64,000 nt of DNA from a virus. Below the pieces are notes generated by a model. That model ran no database searches. It worked only from the letters and a program-made list of their open reading frames with translations, and was not told where the DNA came from. Of this stretch, positions 14,596-21,464 are shown one piece after another (within the stretch, counting starts at the first letter, position 1; each line of letters begins with the position of its first letter). The stretch covers positions 1 to 64,000 of IMG/VR virus record IMGVR_UViG_3300043427_002950. One strand, written 5' to 3'. A program made the translations under genes and the position numbers.

Positions 14596-14798
14596 AAGGA
14601 TTCTCGGATAAAAAGGAAGAAGAGGTTGGAAAAATTCAATCTATTATCAATCAAGCAGAAGTAACTAAATTAATTAAAAGATATAAAAAAATTAGAAAAT
14701 TTAAAAAATCTAATATCCATACTATAAATAAACTCGACGGAAGAGAAGATATCGTCCAAAAATTAGTAAATGAATATATGGAGAATAATCCAGAATAA
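14592..14798 (+). CDS. Hypothetical basic helical protein, 68 aa
   Basis: A short Lys-rich, helix-forming protein (KLIKRYKKIRKFKKS in the centre), coupled at both ends by start/stop overlap. The basic helix could bind nucleic acid, but there is no recognised domain. Confidence 0.6.
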   Translation: MKGFSDKKEEEVGKIQSIINQAEVTKLIKRYKKIRKFKKSNIHTINKLDGREDIVQKLVNEYMENNPE

Positions 14799-15124
14799 TG
14801 GGCAAGCATTACTTACTCAATCTCTACGGATGCTCATTCGTTCTTTTGAACGATGAGCATTTTCTTATTGATCTACTTGAAAATGCAGCGGCAGCAAGTG
14901 GAGCAACTGTATGTCAAACGATTTATAAGAAGTTTGATCCTCAAGGGGTTACGGTAATTTGTTTACTTTCAGAAAGTCATATTAGTATTCATACATGGCC
15001 AGAGGAAGGAAAGGCAGCATGTGATGTTTATACTTGTGGTGATTGTCAACCAAAAATTGGATGTGATATAATCATTCAACAACTCTACGCAACCAATCAT
15101 ACATTGAGTTATATTGAAAGGTAA
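14798..15124 (+). CDS. speD: S-adenosylmethionine decarboxylase proenzyme
   Basis: A 108-residue class 1b AdoMetDC, making decarboxylated SAM for spermidine synthesis. The autocatalytic pyruvoyl motif LSESHISIHTWPE gives Ser60 as the processing site. His65 and Cys80 stand at the spacing known for the Thermotoga enzyme (Ser63, His68, Cys83). It is slightly shorter than many bacterial homologues but complete in motifs. It is last in the operon starting at the glutaredoxin. speD is common in cyanophages, where polyamines may aid DNA packaging or photosystem function. Confidence 0.95.
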   Translation: MGKHYLLNLYGCSFVLLNDEHFLIDLLENAAAASGATVCQTIYKKFDPQGVTVICLLSESHISIHTWPEEGKAACDVYTCGDCQPKIGCDIIIQQLYATNHTLSYIER

Positions 15125-15148
15125 TTGTAACAAGTGTTACAAACTGAC

Positions 15149-15177
15149 TTGACTACATAAATAATGAGGATTAGAAT
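15149..15177 (+). promoter_or_regulatory. Sigma-70-type promoter with embedded late-like box, upstream of glutamine riboswitch
   Basis: TTGACT (15149-15154), a 17-nt spacer and TAGAAT (15172-15177). CATAAATA lies inside the spacer (15156-15163), a possible late box. Transcription would start a few bases before the aptamer at 15185. Confidence 0.68.
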
Positions 15178-15184
15178 GCCTCTA

Positions 15185-15247
15185 CGTTCATTTGCTATTT
15201 GCAAATAGCAAACGGAAGTAAGCCGACTCGGAACGGATCGTTCATCT
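15185..15247 (+). promoter_or_regulatory. Glutamine riboswitch (glnA / Downstream-peptide aptamer class)
   Basis: Stem CGTTC (15185-15189) / GAACG (15231-15235) encloses a perfect hairpin TTTGCTATT / AATAGCAAA (15191-15212), then the conserved GGAAGTAAGCC core. The conserved bases (CGTTCA, GGAAGTA, CGGAACG) match the glutamine-binding glnA/Downstream-peptide motif known from cyanobacteria and cyanophages. It lies right before the start codon of the downstream peptide, which is the known arrangement. It probably senses glutamine, and hence the nitrogen state of the cell, to control translation or termination. Confidence 0.88.
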
Positions 15248-15400
15248 ATGGAAGCACTCATTCTAACTTGTTTACAAGCACAATTGATTGTTTCTCGGGT
15301 TAATGCATACTCATTGCCAAAGCAGATCCGAAATGATTTGATTTGGGAGGTGAAGCAAATATCTCCGAAGGAGTGCAAAATAGACGCAAAAGCCGACTGA
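15248..15400 (+). CDS. Glutamine-riboswitch downstream peptide, 50 aa
   Basis: The peptide starts MEALILTCLQAQLIVSRVNA and ends KECKIDAKAD. This is the type of small conserved protein that follows the Downstream-peptide aptamer in cyanophage and picocyanobacterial DNA. It seems helical and partly hydrophobic at the N-terminus, with basic and acidic residues at the C-terminus. Its molecular function is unknown; a role in nitrogen control is inferred only from the riboswitch. No strong Shine-Dalgarno is visible, consistent with structural control by the aptamer. Confidence 0.82.
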   Translation: MEALILTCLQAQLIVSRVNAYSLPKQIRNDLIWEVKQISPKECKIDAKAD

Positions 15401-15439
15401 AGGAACGCTCTTTAACCTAAAAACTAAGGAGAAAACCTA

Positions 15440-15598
15440 ATGTCACAAGCAACTTATAGGGGTTGTCAGTATAATACCGACACACCTAAAGAAGAATATC
15501 GTAAGTGGTATTCTAAAACACATGCACCAGCACATCCACAAAATACATACCGTGGAATTCCCTATCGTCCTTGCAATAATGGGGAGGTGGCAAAATGA
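15440..15598 (+). CDS. DUF4278-like small protein, 52 aa
   Basis: A small protein with two copies of a Tyr-Arg-Gly signature (TYRGCQYNT near the start, TYRGIPYRP near the end). This signature is typical of DUF4278 proteins of cyanobacteria. The ribosome-binding site AAGGAG lies upstream. The stop overlaps the start of the next gene. It is in the transcription unit of the glutamine riboswitch, so it may be under the same nitrogen control. Function unknown. Confidence 0.75.
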   Translation: MSQATYRGCQYNTDTPKEEYRKWYSKTHAPAHPQNTYRGIPYRPCNNGEVAK

Positions 15599-15702
15599 TT
15601 GTCAAATTAAATCCTCTTCAGATTATTAAAGATAAAAAAGAAAAAGACGAAAAACTTAAAGAAGCACAATTGAATATGGCAAAGCAACCACAAGTTGCTT
15701 AA
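15595..15702 (+). CDS. Hypothetical charged peptide, 35 aa
   Basis: This frame overlaps the preceding stop by 4 nt and has GGGGAGGTGG upstream as ribosome-binding site. The product is a Lys/Glu-rich helix (IIKDKKEKDEKLKEAQ). It is followed within 8 nt by a strong terminator, which closes the riboswitch operon. Confidence 0.6.
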   Translation: MIVKLNPLQIIKDKKEKDEKLKEAQLNMAKQPQVA

Positions 15703-15709
15703 TAAATTA

Positions 15710-15738
15710 GAGAGGGACTTGACTCCCTCTCTTTTTTT
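15710..15738 (+). terminator. Rho-independent terminator of the riboswitch operon
   Basis: The perfect 8-bp stem GAGAGGGA (15710-15717) / TCCCTCTC (15724-15731) is followed by seven T residues. Confidence 0.95.
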
Positions 15739-15771
15739 GTGTAAAATGTACATGTCGAACAAATATATTTC

Positions 15772-15921
15772 ATGGATAAAGAAAAGGTTTCGTGGATAAT
15801 AGAAAACATGGAAATTCTTATTTCCATGCTTAAAGAAGAAGTTAAAACCGAATCAAATGATTTTCAAACTTTTCTTCCACCAGATCTTGATGATGACATT
15901 GAATACTACGAGGAGGATTAA
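15772..15921 (+). CDS. Hypothetical acidic protein, 49 aa
   Basis: A small helical, acidic protein (start MDKEKVSWIIENMEIL, end DDDIEYYEED). The start is the first ATG of this frame after the terminator. It ends just before the next gene, with GAGGAGGA at its 3' end as ribosome-binding site for that gene. No family is recognised. Confidence 0.58.
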   Translation: MDKEKVSWIIENMEILISMLKEEVKTESNDFQTFLPPDLDDDIEYYEED

Positions 15922-15923
15922 AA

Positions 15924-16112
15924 ATGTACGAAACATTAACTGAATTTGAAAGAGCACTTGCTCGATTTGGAGATAAAGTTCAATATATTGTTGGACTTGA
16001 AGTATCTGATAAAATGTCTCCCGAAGTTGCATATCAGGAGATTAAAGATATGATGAAGGAACTCAAAAAACTTCGTAAAAAAGAAAAAGATAGTTGGGAG
16101 ATTGAAGAATGA
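15924..16112 (+). CDS. Hypothetical helical protein, 62 aa
   Basis: The ribosome-binding site GAGGAGG lies inside the end of the preceding gene. The product is helical, with a Lys-rich C-terminal coiled segment (KELKKLRKKEKDSW). It overlaps thyX by 4 nt, so the two are probably co-translated. No family is recognised. Confidence 0.68.
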   Translation: MYETLTEFERALARFGDKVQYIVGLEVSDKMSPEVAYQEIKDMMKELKKLRKKEKDSWEIEE

Positions 16113-16783
16113 ATACAAAACTAATTGCTATCACTCAGGGTGCTGGTGATCTGATTGAACAGAATGCTCAAGAGGTAATCTCTTACATTGCCCGTGTCAG
16201 CAACCCAAACAATCAACTCAACTTTGATACTGCTGCTGGATTGCTTCGGTATTGTATCAAGCATGAGCACTGGAGCATCTTTGAACATGCCTTTATGACC
16301 CTGGAGATCAACACTACCAGGGGCATTGCTGCCCAGATCCTCAGGCATCGTTCATTCACCTTCCAGGAGTTCTCACAGAGGTATGCTGATAGCTCTTTGC
16401 TTGGGAATATTCCCGTTCCTGAACTTCGTCGTCAGGACACCAAGAATCGTCAGAATAGTATTGATGATGTAGATCCTTTCGTTCTTCAAAAGTATGAAAT
16501 GTTGAATCAAGATTATTTCAAAAGAGGAATGGATCTTTATAAGCAAATGTTGAATGATGGTATTGCTAAAGAATGTGCTAGATTCATTCTTCCTCTTGCA
16601 ACTCCTACACGAATTTACATGACTGGTTCTTGTCGTTCTTGGATTCATTATATTCAACTTCGTTCTGAAAATGGAACACAGCAGGAGCATATGGATATTG
16701 CTAAAGAATGTCAGTGTATTTTTGCTGGACAATTTCCCAATGTTGCAGAAGCATTGGAGTGGAATACACATAATAAATACTGA
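16109..16783 (+). CDS. thyX: Flavin-dependent thymidylate synthase
   Basis: A 224-residue ThyX converting dUMP to dTMP with methylene-THF, NADPH and FAD. The ThyX signature RHRSFTFQEFSQRY is at residues 79-92 (consensus RHRxxSxNExSxRY; here Thr and Gln replace Ser and Asn). Near the end, SCRSWIHYIQLR carries the catalytic-region Ser/Arg pattern. The length is usual. The first half of the gene (to about 16440) is visibly G+C-richer with different codon choice than the second half, suggesting mosaic origin. It supplies thymidine for phage DNA. Confidence 0.95.
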   Translation: MNTKLIAITQGAGDLIEQNAQEVISYIARVSNPNNQLNFDTAAGLLRYCIKHEHWSIFEHAFMTLEINTTRGIAAQILRHRSFTFQEFSQRYADSSLLGNIPVPELRRQDTKNRQNSIDDVDPFVLQKYEMLNQDYFKRGMDLYKQMLNDGIAKECARFILPLATPTRIYMTGSCRSWIHYIQLRSENGTQQEHMDIAKECQCIFAGQFPNVAEALEWNTHNKY

Positions 16784-16802
16784 TACACATTATTATTAGA
16801 AA

Positions 16803-17054
16803 ATGGCAACATATCCTGTTATTCACATTACAACTGGTGAACAAAAAGAAGTGGAAATGAGTATCCATGATTGGGATCAATGGAAAAAAGATAACCCAGA
16901 ATGGACACGGGATTGGTCTGATCCATCAACTTGCCCTTCAGCAGGGGAAGTTGGTGAATGGCGTGATAAACTTGAAAATAAACATTCTGGTTGGAAAGAA
17001 GTTTTAGATAAAGCTGCAAAATCTGCTGGATCCAAAAATCAAATTAGAAGGTAA
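16803..17054 (+). CDS. Hypothetical protein upstream of phoH, 83 aa
   Basis: A Trp/Asp-rich small protein (IHDWDQWKKDNPEWTRDWSD, then CPSAGEVGEW) with a Lys/Ser C-terminus. It is tightly linked to phoH, only 8 nt upstream. A late-like AATAAATA occurs at the 3' end of thyX. No enzyme motif is recognised. Confidence 0.68.
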   Translation: MATYPVIHITTGEQKEVEMSIHDWDQWKKDNPEWTRDWSDPSTCPSAGEVGEWRDKLENKHSGWKEVLDKAAKSAGSKNQIRR

Positions 17055-17062
17055 GAAATTCT

Positions 17063-17821
17063 ATGGCAAGAAAAAGAAGGGGACCGACCGAAAATCAAGT
17101 TGGTGTTGGGTTGACACCGAAACAATTAAGAAGAAAAAAACCAATCAATGTAGATCTTTTAAAAGATATTACCCCCTTAACAGATAATCAAGAACGATTA
17201 TTCAATGCCTATGAAGAAAATAAACATTTAGTTGCATATGGCGCAGCAGGAACTGGAAAAACATTTATCACACTCTATAATTCTTTATGTGATGTTTTGG
17301 ATGAAAGATCACCATACGAAAAGATTTATTTGGTAAGGTCACTAGTTCCCACAAGGGAAATTGGATTTCTTCCAGGATCTCATGATGACAAAGCAGATCT
17401 TTATCAGATCCCATATAAAAACATGGTAAAAGCAATGTTTGATGTGTATGATGAAGCTGCAGAAGAGATGCTCTATGCAAATCTGAAGACACAAGGAACT
17501 ATTAGTTTTTGGTCAACTTCATTTATTCGTGGAACGACATTTGAAAATGCGATTATTATTGTTGATGAATTTCAAAACTTGAACTTTCATGAGCTTGATA
17601 GTATAATTACAAGAGTTGGAGAAAACTCTAAGATCATGTTCTGTGGAGACACAAGGCAAAGTGATCTCACAAAACAATACGAACGATCTGGAGTTGTTGA
17701 TTTTATGAGGATCTTGCAGCAAATGCCTTCCTTTGAAATGATTCATTTTGAAGTTGATGACATTGTAAGATCTGGACTTGTTAAAGAATACCTTACTAAA
17801 AAAACGGAGCTTGATCTTTAA
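17063..17821 (+). CDS. phoH: PhoH-like ATPase
   Basis: A 252-residue P-loop ATPase. Walker A is GAAGTGKT (residues 60-67) and Walker B with downstream element is AIIIVDEFQN. The FCGDTRQSDL motif of PhoH and Superfamily-1-like helicases follows. The N-terminal 25 residues are basic. PhoH proteins are widespread in cyanophages; in bacteria they belong to the phosphate-starvation group and probably act as RNA-linked ATPases or helicases. The last base of the stop is the first base of the next start. No Pho box was identified. Confidence 0.92.
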   Translation: MARKRRGPTENQVGVGLTPKQLRRKKPINVDLLKDITPLTDNQERLFNAYEENKHLVAYGAAGTGKTFITLYNSLCDVLDERSPYEKIYLVRSLVPTREIGFLPGSHDDKADLYQIPYKNMVKAMFDVYDEAAEEMLYANLKTQGTISFWSTSFIRGTTFENAIIIVDEFQNLNFHELDSIITRVGENSKIMFCGDTRQSDLTKQYERSGVVDFMRILQQMPSFEMIHFEVDDIVRSGLVKEYLTKKTELDL

Positions 17822-18519
17822 TGTTTACACATGTTGATTTGAATCTTCCCAATCTTAAAAGGGAAACTATAGATGGAATTCGATATTATAAAATCCCAGG
17901 ACAAGAAAATCTCCAAAGGCTGGTGTCGATTACTTCAGTCACCAGCCATTATAATAAAGAAAAATTTTCTGAATGGAGAGAAAAGGTAGGAGAAAAAGAA
18001 GCAAATCGTATCTGTAAAGAATCTACTTCTATTGGAACAGATACTCATACACTTACTGAACAATATCTTAAAAATCTTGATTGCAATTCTGATGTTCTTC
18101 CTATGTCTGAAATGCTATTTCAGATTATGGTTCCTGCCCTAAACAACATAAATAATATTCACGCACTTGAAGGTTCCCTTTATAGCTCATCTCTCGGGAT
18201 TGCTGGAACTACCGATTGTATCGGAGAATATACTGGAGATAATGGAATACCAGAATTAGCAATAATTGACTTCAAAACCTCAAAGTATCCAAAACCAAGA
18301 AAATGGATTGAAGATTATTTCGTCCAATGTTGTGCGTATGCATGTATGCTTCATGAATTAACAGGTCTTTCTGTTAAAAAATTTGTTATTATCATGGGTT
18401 GCCGAGATGGCGAACTCCGTGTTTATGAAGAGTACGATAAGAAAAAATATTTTAATCTCTTGCTTAAATATATCAAAAAATTTGTTAATGATAAGGTAAT
18501 GGATTATGAGTGTATTTGA
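17821..18519 (+). CDS. PD-(D/E)XK nuclease, RecB-like
   Basis: A 232-residue protein with the restriction-fold core of RecB/Cas4-type exonucleases. A Glu-containing helix (ALEGSLYSS) is followed by GIAGTTDCIGEY (catalytic Asp) and LAIIDFKTSK (the D-x-K motif). QCCAYACMLHEL provides the conserved Gln/Tyr helix. No iron-sulphur Cys cluster or helicase domain is present. It lies with phoH, gp33, gp59 and gp32, so it probably acts in phage recombination, repair or host DNA breakdown. It overlaps gp33 by 14 nt. Confidence 0.83.
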   Translation: MFTHVDLNLPNLKRETIDGIRYYKIPGQENLQRLVSITSVTSHYNKEKFSEWREKVGEKEANRICKESTSIGTDTHTLTEQYLKNLDCNSDVLPMSEMLFQIMVPALNNINNIHALEGSLYSSSLGIAGTTDCIGEYTGDNGIPELAIIDFKTSKYPKPRKWIEDYFVQCCAYACMLHELTGLSVKKFVIIMGCRDGELRVYEEYDKKKYFNLLLKYIKKFVNDKVMDYECI

Positions 18520-18817
18520 CAATTTCATAGATTTAAATTTAGAAAATACAATGGATAAAGAATATAAACAGGAAATTAAAAAAGTCCTACAGGAAAAATT
18601 TTATTGTCCGTCCAGGTTTGCTCAAGAAATTGAGAAAGTTGTTCAAGAAGAAAAAGTTTCTTACATTGATGCTATCATTTATTTCTGCGATAGAAATAAA
18701 ATTGATTTGGAATCAGTTCCAAAACTTCTTTCAAAACCATTGAAAGAAAAGATTAAATGCGAAGCAATTCATCTTAATTTTCTAAAGAAAACCTCTAAAG
18801 CACGATTGGTATTTTGA
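18506..18817 (+). CDS. 33: Late transcription co-activator gp33-like
   Basis: A 103-residue helical protein with the size and position of T4 gp33, directly upstream of gp59. T4 gp33 links the sliding clamp to RNA polymerase at late promoters. The segment SYIDAIIYFCDRNKIDLES resembles the core helices, and the basic/hydrophobic end KKTSKARLVF resembles a clamp- or polymerase-binding tail. This fits the many TATAAATA boxes in the window. The call rests on synteny and pattern; no catalytic motif exists to test. Confidence 0.72.
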   Translation: MSVFDNFIDLNLENTMDKEYKQEIKKVLQEKFYCPSRFAQEIEKVVQEEKVSYIDAIIYFCDRNKIDLESVPKLLSKPLKEKIKCEAIHLNFLKKTSKARLVF

Positions 18818-19410
18818 ATCTTAATCCGTTAGAATGTTATAGGACTTATATTGCAATTAAGAATCACTTTACTCAGAAAAAATATGATTTTCACAAATAC
18901 AATGGTAAAGTGAAAGCTTCTTTGCAATCTTTTTACAATCGAAAAGACAGGTTCTGGTTTGAAAAAATGTCCAGAACAAAAACTGAAGAAGAAATTAAAA
19001 ACTTTTTTGTTGCCAATTTTGCATCTTGTGATGATCCCCAGACCTTATGGATTGGGGAAATCATTAAGAATGGAGAGCAGAACTATAAGAACTGGCAAAA
19101 GAAACTTCAATCTTTAACTTATATCTTCAAAGAAGAATTGGATGTTATATTTTCTGATGGAGATTTTGTTTCCAACTTCAAAGTCATTGGATCTAAACAC
19201 CCACGTATAATTAAACTTTATCTATCTGGAAAAGTTTCATTAGAAACTCTTGTTATTCTCAACAGGGTTTTAAAATACAAATCAAATTATGACAAGAATC
19301 TTATCGATCCAATATGGGAATTTACTTCCATGAAGATAGAAAAGTATTCTCCTTTTATACATATTGACATGGATAAGTACAAAAATATAATTAAGGAGTT
19401 TATCAAGTGA
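18814..19410 (+). CDS. 59: Loader of gp41 DNA helicase (gp59)
   Basis: A 198-residue protein resembling T4 gp59. The N-terminal region has LECYRTYIAIKNHFTQKKYD and a basic Tyr-rich stretch for branched DNA. The middle carries FVANFASCDDPQTLWIGEI, similar to the NLVANQDAWIGDI region of T4. The start is TTG overlapping the gp33 stop (TTGA), a rare but coupled start; there is no nearby ATG in frame. It loads the replicative helicase at forks and binds gp32, encoded at 20517. Confidence 0.88.
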   Translation: MNLNPLECYRTYIAIKNHFTQKKYDFHKYNGKVKASLQSFYNRKDRFWFEKMSRTKTEEEIKNFFVANFASCDDPQTLWIGEIIKNGEQNYKNWQKKLQSLTYIFKEELDVIFSDGDFVSNFKVIGSKHPRIIKLYLSGKVSLETLVILNRVLKYKSNYDKNLIDPIWEFTSMKIEKYSPFIHIDMDKYKNIIKEFIK

Positions 19411-19733
19411 GTTTTTTTAATTCTGAAATTGTACGAGCAGAAATGACTGAGATTACAATTCTCCAGGAAGATATCTATAAAAATATTTTTAAATTTCCAA
19501 CAATGAATTTAGATGAAAAGAAGTTTCATGTTGGGTTACTTGAAAAACTTCTTGAAAAGCAAAGGATTTTATATACCAGATTATCTCTTTCTGATGACCC
19601 AGAAGCAATTGAATTTAAAGAAAAAATTCAAAGGCAAGCAGTGATGATGGGAATGCAAGAGAATATAGATATTGGTGTGATTTTTAATAATATGGAATCC
19701 ATGATTAAAGTCATGAAAGATGTTTTATCATAA
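19407..19733 (+). CDS. DUF1825-like protein, 108 aa
   Basis: A helical protein beginning MSFFNSEIVRAEM with GTG as start codon and AAGGAG upstream. The start FF(N/D)S.IV and the following helices (LLEKLLEKQRILYTRLSLSDD) resemble the cyanobacterial DUF1825 family. It overlaps gp59 by 4 nt. Function unknown; its position among replication genes may reflect co-expression only. Confidence 0.7.
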   Translation: MSFFNSEIVRAEMTEITILQEDIYKNIFKFPTMNLDEKKFHVGLLEKLLEKQRILYTRLSLSDDPEAIEFKEKIQRQAVMMGMQENIDIGVIFNNMESMIKVMKDVLS

Positions 19734-19741
19734 AATAAATT

Positions 19742-20470
19742 ATGACGTATAATATAAGTAATACATGTCAAATAGAAAATCTTTCAAATATCTATGAGCA
19801 TGTTTTTGGATTTCCTTATGAGGGGTTTTTTGTTGAAGTTGGAGCTTATGACGGAGAATTCTGCTCCAATACAAGTGGACTTTCTGATTTTGGGTGGAAT
19901 GGATTATACATAGAACCAATTCAAAGGTCGTATGAACTTTGTTATAATAGGCATTATTATAACAAAGCCGAAGTAATTCGTTGTTCTATTGGGTCTGTTG
20001 AGGGAGAAATAAATTTCTATAACTCTTACAGTAGATCAATGGACAAAGATAGTCAAGATTGTTTATATTATCAATATTCAACATCAGATATGTCTGAAGT
20101 TTTAAGAACTCCAGACATAGAATGGATGAGTCATATATCTTATGATATTGTAAAGGTTCCTCAATATAGACTGGAAGTAATTTTAAAAGAACACAATGTA
20201 CCAAAAAATTTTGATATCTTAGTAGTTGATGTTGAAGGGAATGAGTACGATGTTATGAAATCTTTTTCTATTGATTTTTGGAAACCAAAAATGATTATAA
20301 TAGAATTAAAAGAATTAAATGAAAAATATCAAAACTTTTTGGATTACATAGAAGAATGTAAATTGATAAGAAAAAAAATAATTTCTCATGGATATAAAGA
20401 AATATATAAAGATGATATAAACACTATATTTTTAGATACAGGGCTTGACATCCCTTCTTGCCACTGGTAG
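19742..20470 (+). CDS. FkbM-family methyltransferase
   Basis: A 242-residue SAM-dependent methyltransferase. Motif I is FFVEVGAYDGEF, followed by GLYIEPIQRSYELC, and the acidic FDILVVDVEGNEYDVMKSF with PKMIIIELKE. This is the FkbM (Methyltransf_21) pattern, often used for O-methylation of sugars or polyketides. It is inserted between gp59/DUF1825-like and gp32, genes that are usually close, so it seems a cargo gene. Its 3' end contains the sigma-70-type promoter of gp32. It is more A+T-rich than gp32. Confidence 0.85.
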   Translation: MTYNISNTCQIENLSNIYEHVFGFPYEGFFVEVGAYDGEFCSNTSGLSDFGWNGLYIEPIQRSYELCYNRHYYNKAEVIRCSIGSVEGEINFYNSYSRSMDKDSQDCLYYQYSTSDMSEVLRTPDIEWMSHISYDIVKVPQYRLEVILKEHNVPKNFDILVVDVEGNEYDVMKSFSIDFWKPKMIIIELKELNEKYQNFLDYIEECKLIRKKIISHGYKEIYKDDINTIFLDTGLDIPSCHW

Positions 20471-20473
20471 GAT
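20445..20473 (+). promoter_or_regulatory. Sigma-70-type promoter for gp32
   Basis: TTGACA (20445-20450), a 17-nt spacer and TAGGAT (20468-20473). It lies at the end of the FkbM gene, about 44 nt before the gp32 start. Confidence 0.75.
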
Positions 20474-20516
20474 AAAGTCGTCGTAAAGGCCAAATCTCAA
20501 ACAATCCGTAAAACAC

Positions 20517-21464
20517 ATGTCTGATTTTTCTAAACTCAAAAAGCAATCCTCTCTTGGTTCTCTCACCGAAAAACTGGTGAAAGAAGTTGAAAAACTGAAT
20601 AGTGGAAATGGCACTGATGATCGTCTCTGGAAACCTGCAATGGGTAAGGACGGTGTTGGTTCTGCCGTTATCCGATTCCTGCCTGCCCCTCCCGATGAAG
20701 ATCTTCCTTGGGTGAAGATGTATTCTCATGGATTCCAAGGTCCTGGTGGATGGTACATCGAAAATTCTCTCACCACAATTAGCAAAGAAGATCCCGTTGC
20801 AAAACTGAATCGTGGTCTTTGGAACACTGGTGATCCTAAAGATCAGGAAACAGTCCGTAAGCAAAAGCGTAAACTGTCCTACTACAGCAACATCTACGTT
20901 GTAAAGGATCCCGCAAATCCTCAGAATGAAGGTAAAGTATTTCTCTTCAAGTATGGTAAAAAGATCTTTGATAAGATCCTGAATGCAATGCAACCAGAGT
21001 TTGAAGACGAAGAACCCATCAATCCTTTTGATTTTTGGGCAGGAGCAAACTTCCGTCTGAAGATTCGTAAGGTGGAAGGTTACTGGAACTACGACAAATC
21101 TGAATTTGATACTGCTGGTCCTCTTCTTGAAGACGATGAAGCACTGGAAGCAATCTGGAAGAAAGAGTATTCTCTTTCTGCAATCCTTGCTCCTGATCAA
21201 TTCAAGTCCTATGAAGAACTTGAGAAGCGCATGAATTATGTCCTTGGCATCAATCGTGTTGCTCCCAAAGCATCTACTCACGATGAAGAGGAAGAGTATG
21301 AATCTTATGCTCCTAAGAAAACTAGTGAGGAAGATGTTCTGAGGGAACTTGAAAATTCTTACAAGAAGAGTAAGGATGTTGCTCCTGCAAAACAAACTGA
21401 TCTAGAAGAAAATGATGATGAAGACGATTATCTTCGCAAGTTCCAAGGTCTTCTTGATGATTGA
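20517..21464 (+). CDS. 32: Single-stranded DNA-binding protein gp32
   Basis: A 315-residue homologue of T4 gp32 (301 residues). The N-terminal cooperativity region contains FSKLKKQSSLGSLTEKLVKE. The OB-fold core has VIRFLPAPPDEDLPWVK and FKYGKKIFDKIL. The C-terminus is strongly acidic (DEEEEYE; ENDDEDDY). No Cys residue is present, so the zinc site of T4 gp32 (three Cys, one His) is absent and replaced around ENSLTTISKEDPVAKL. It coats ssDNA in replication and recombination. Codon use is host-like, fitting high expression from its own promoter. Confidence 0.95.
   Translation: MSDFSKLKKQSSLGSLTEKLVKEVEKLNSGNGTDDRLWKPAMGKDGVGSAVIRFLPAPPDEDLPWVKMYSHGFQGPGGWYIENSLTTISKEDPVAKLNRGLWNTGDPKDQETVRKQKRKLSYYSNIYVVKDPANPQNEGKVFLFKYGKKIFDKILNAMQPEFEDEEPINPFDFWAGANFRLKIRKVEGYWNYDKSEFDTAGPLLEDDEALEAIWKKEYSLSAILAPDQFKSYEELEKRMNYVLGINRVAPKASTHDEEEEYESYAPKKTSEEDVLRELENSYKKSKDVAPAKQTDLEENDDEDDYLRKFQGLLDD

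Noticed and set aside
20424-21395. 323-codon minus-strand frame opposite gp32
   Set aside because: gp32 on the plus strand is clearly homologous to T4 gp32 and has a promoter. The antisense frame is a codon-bias shadow without domain content.
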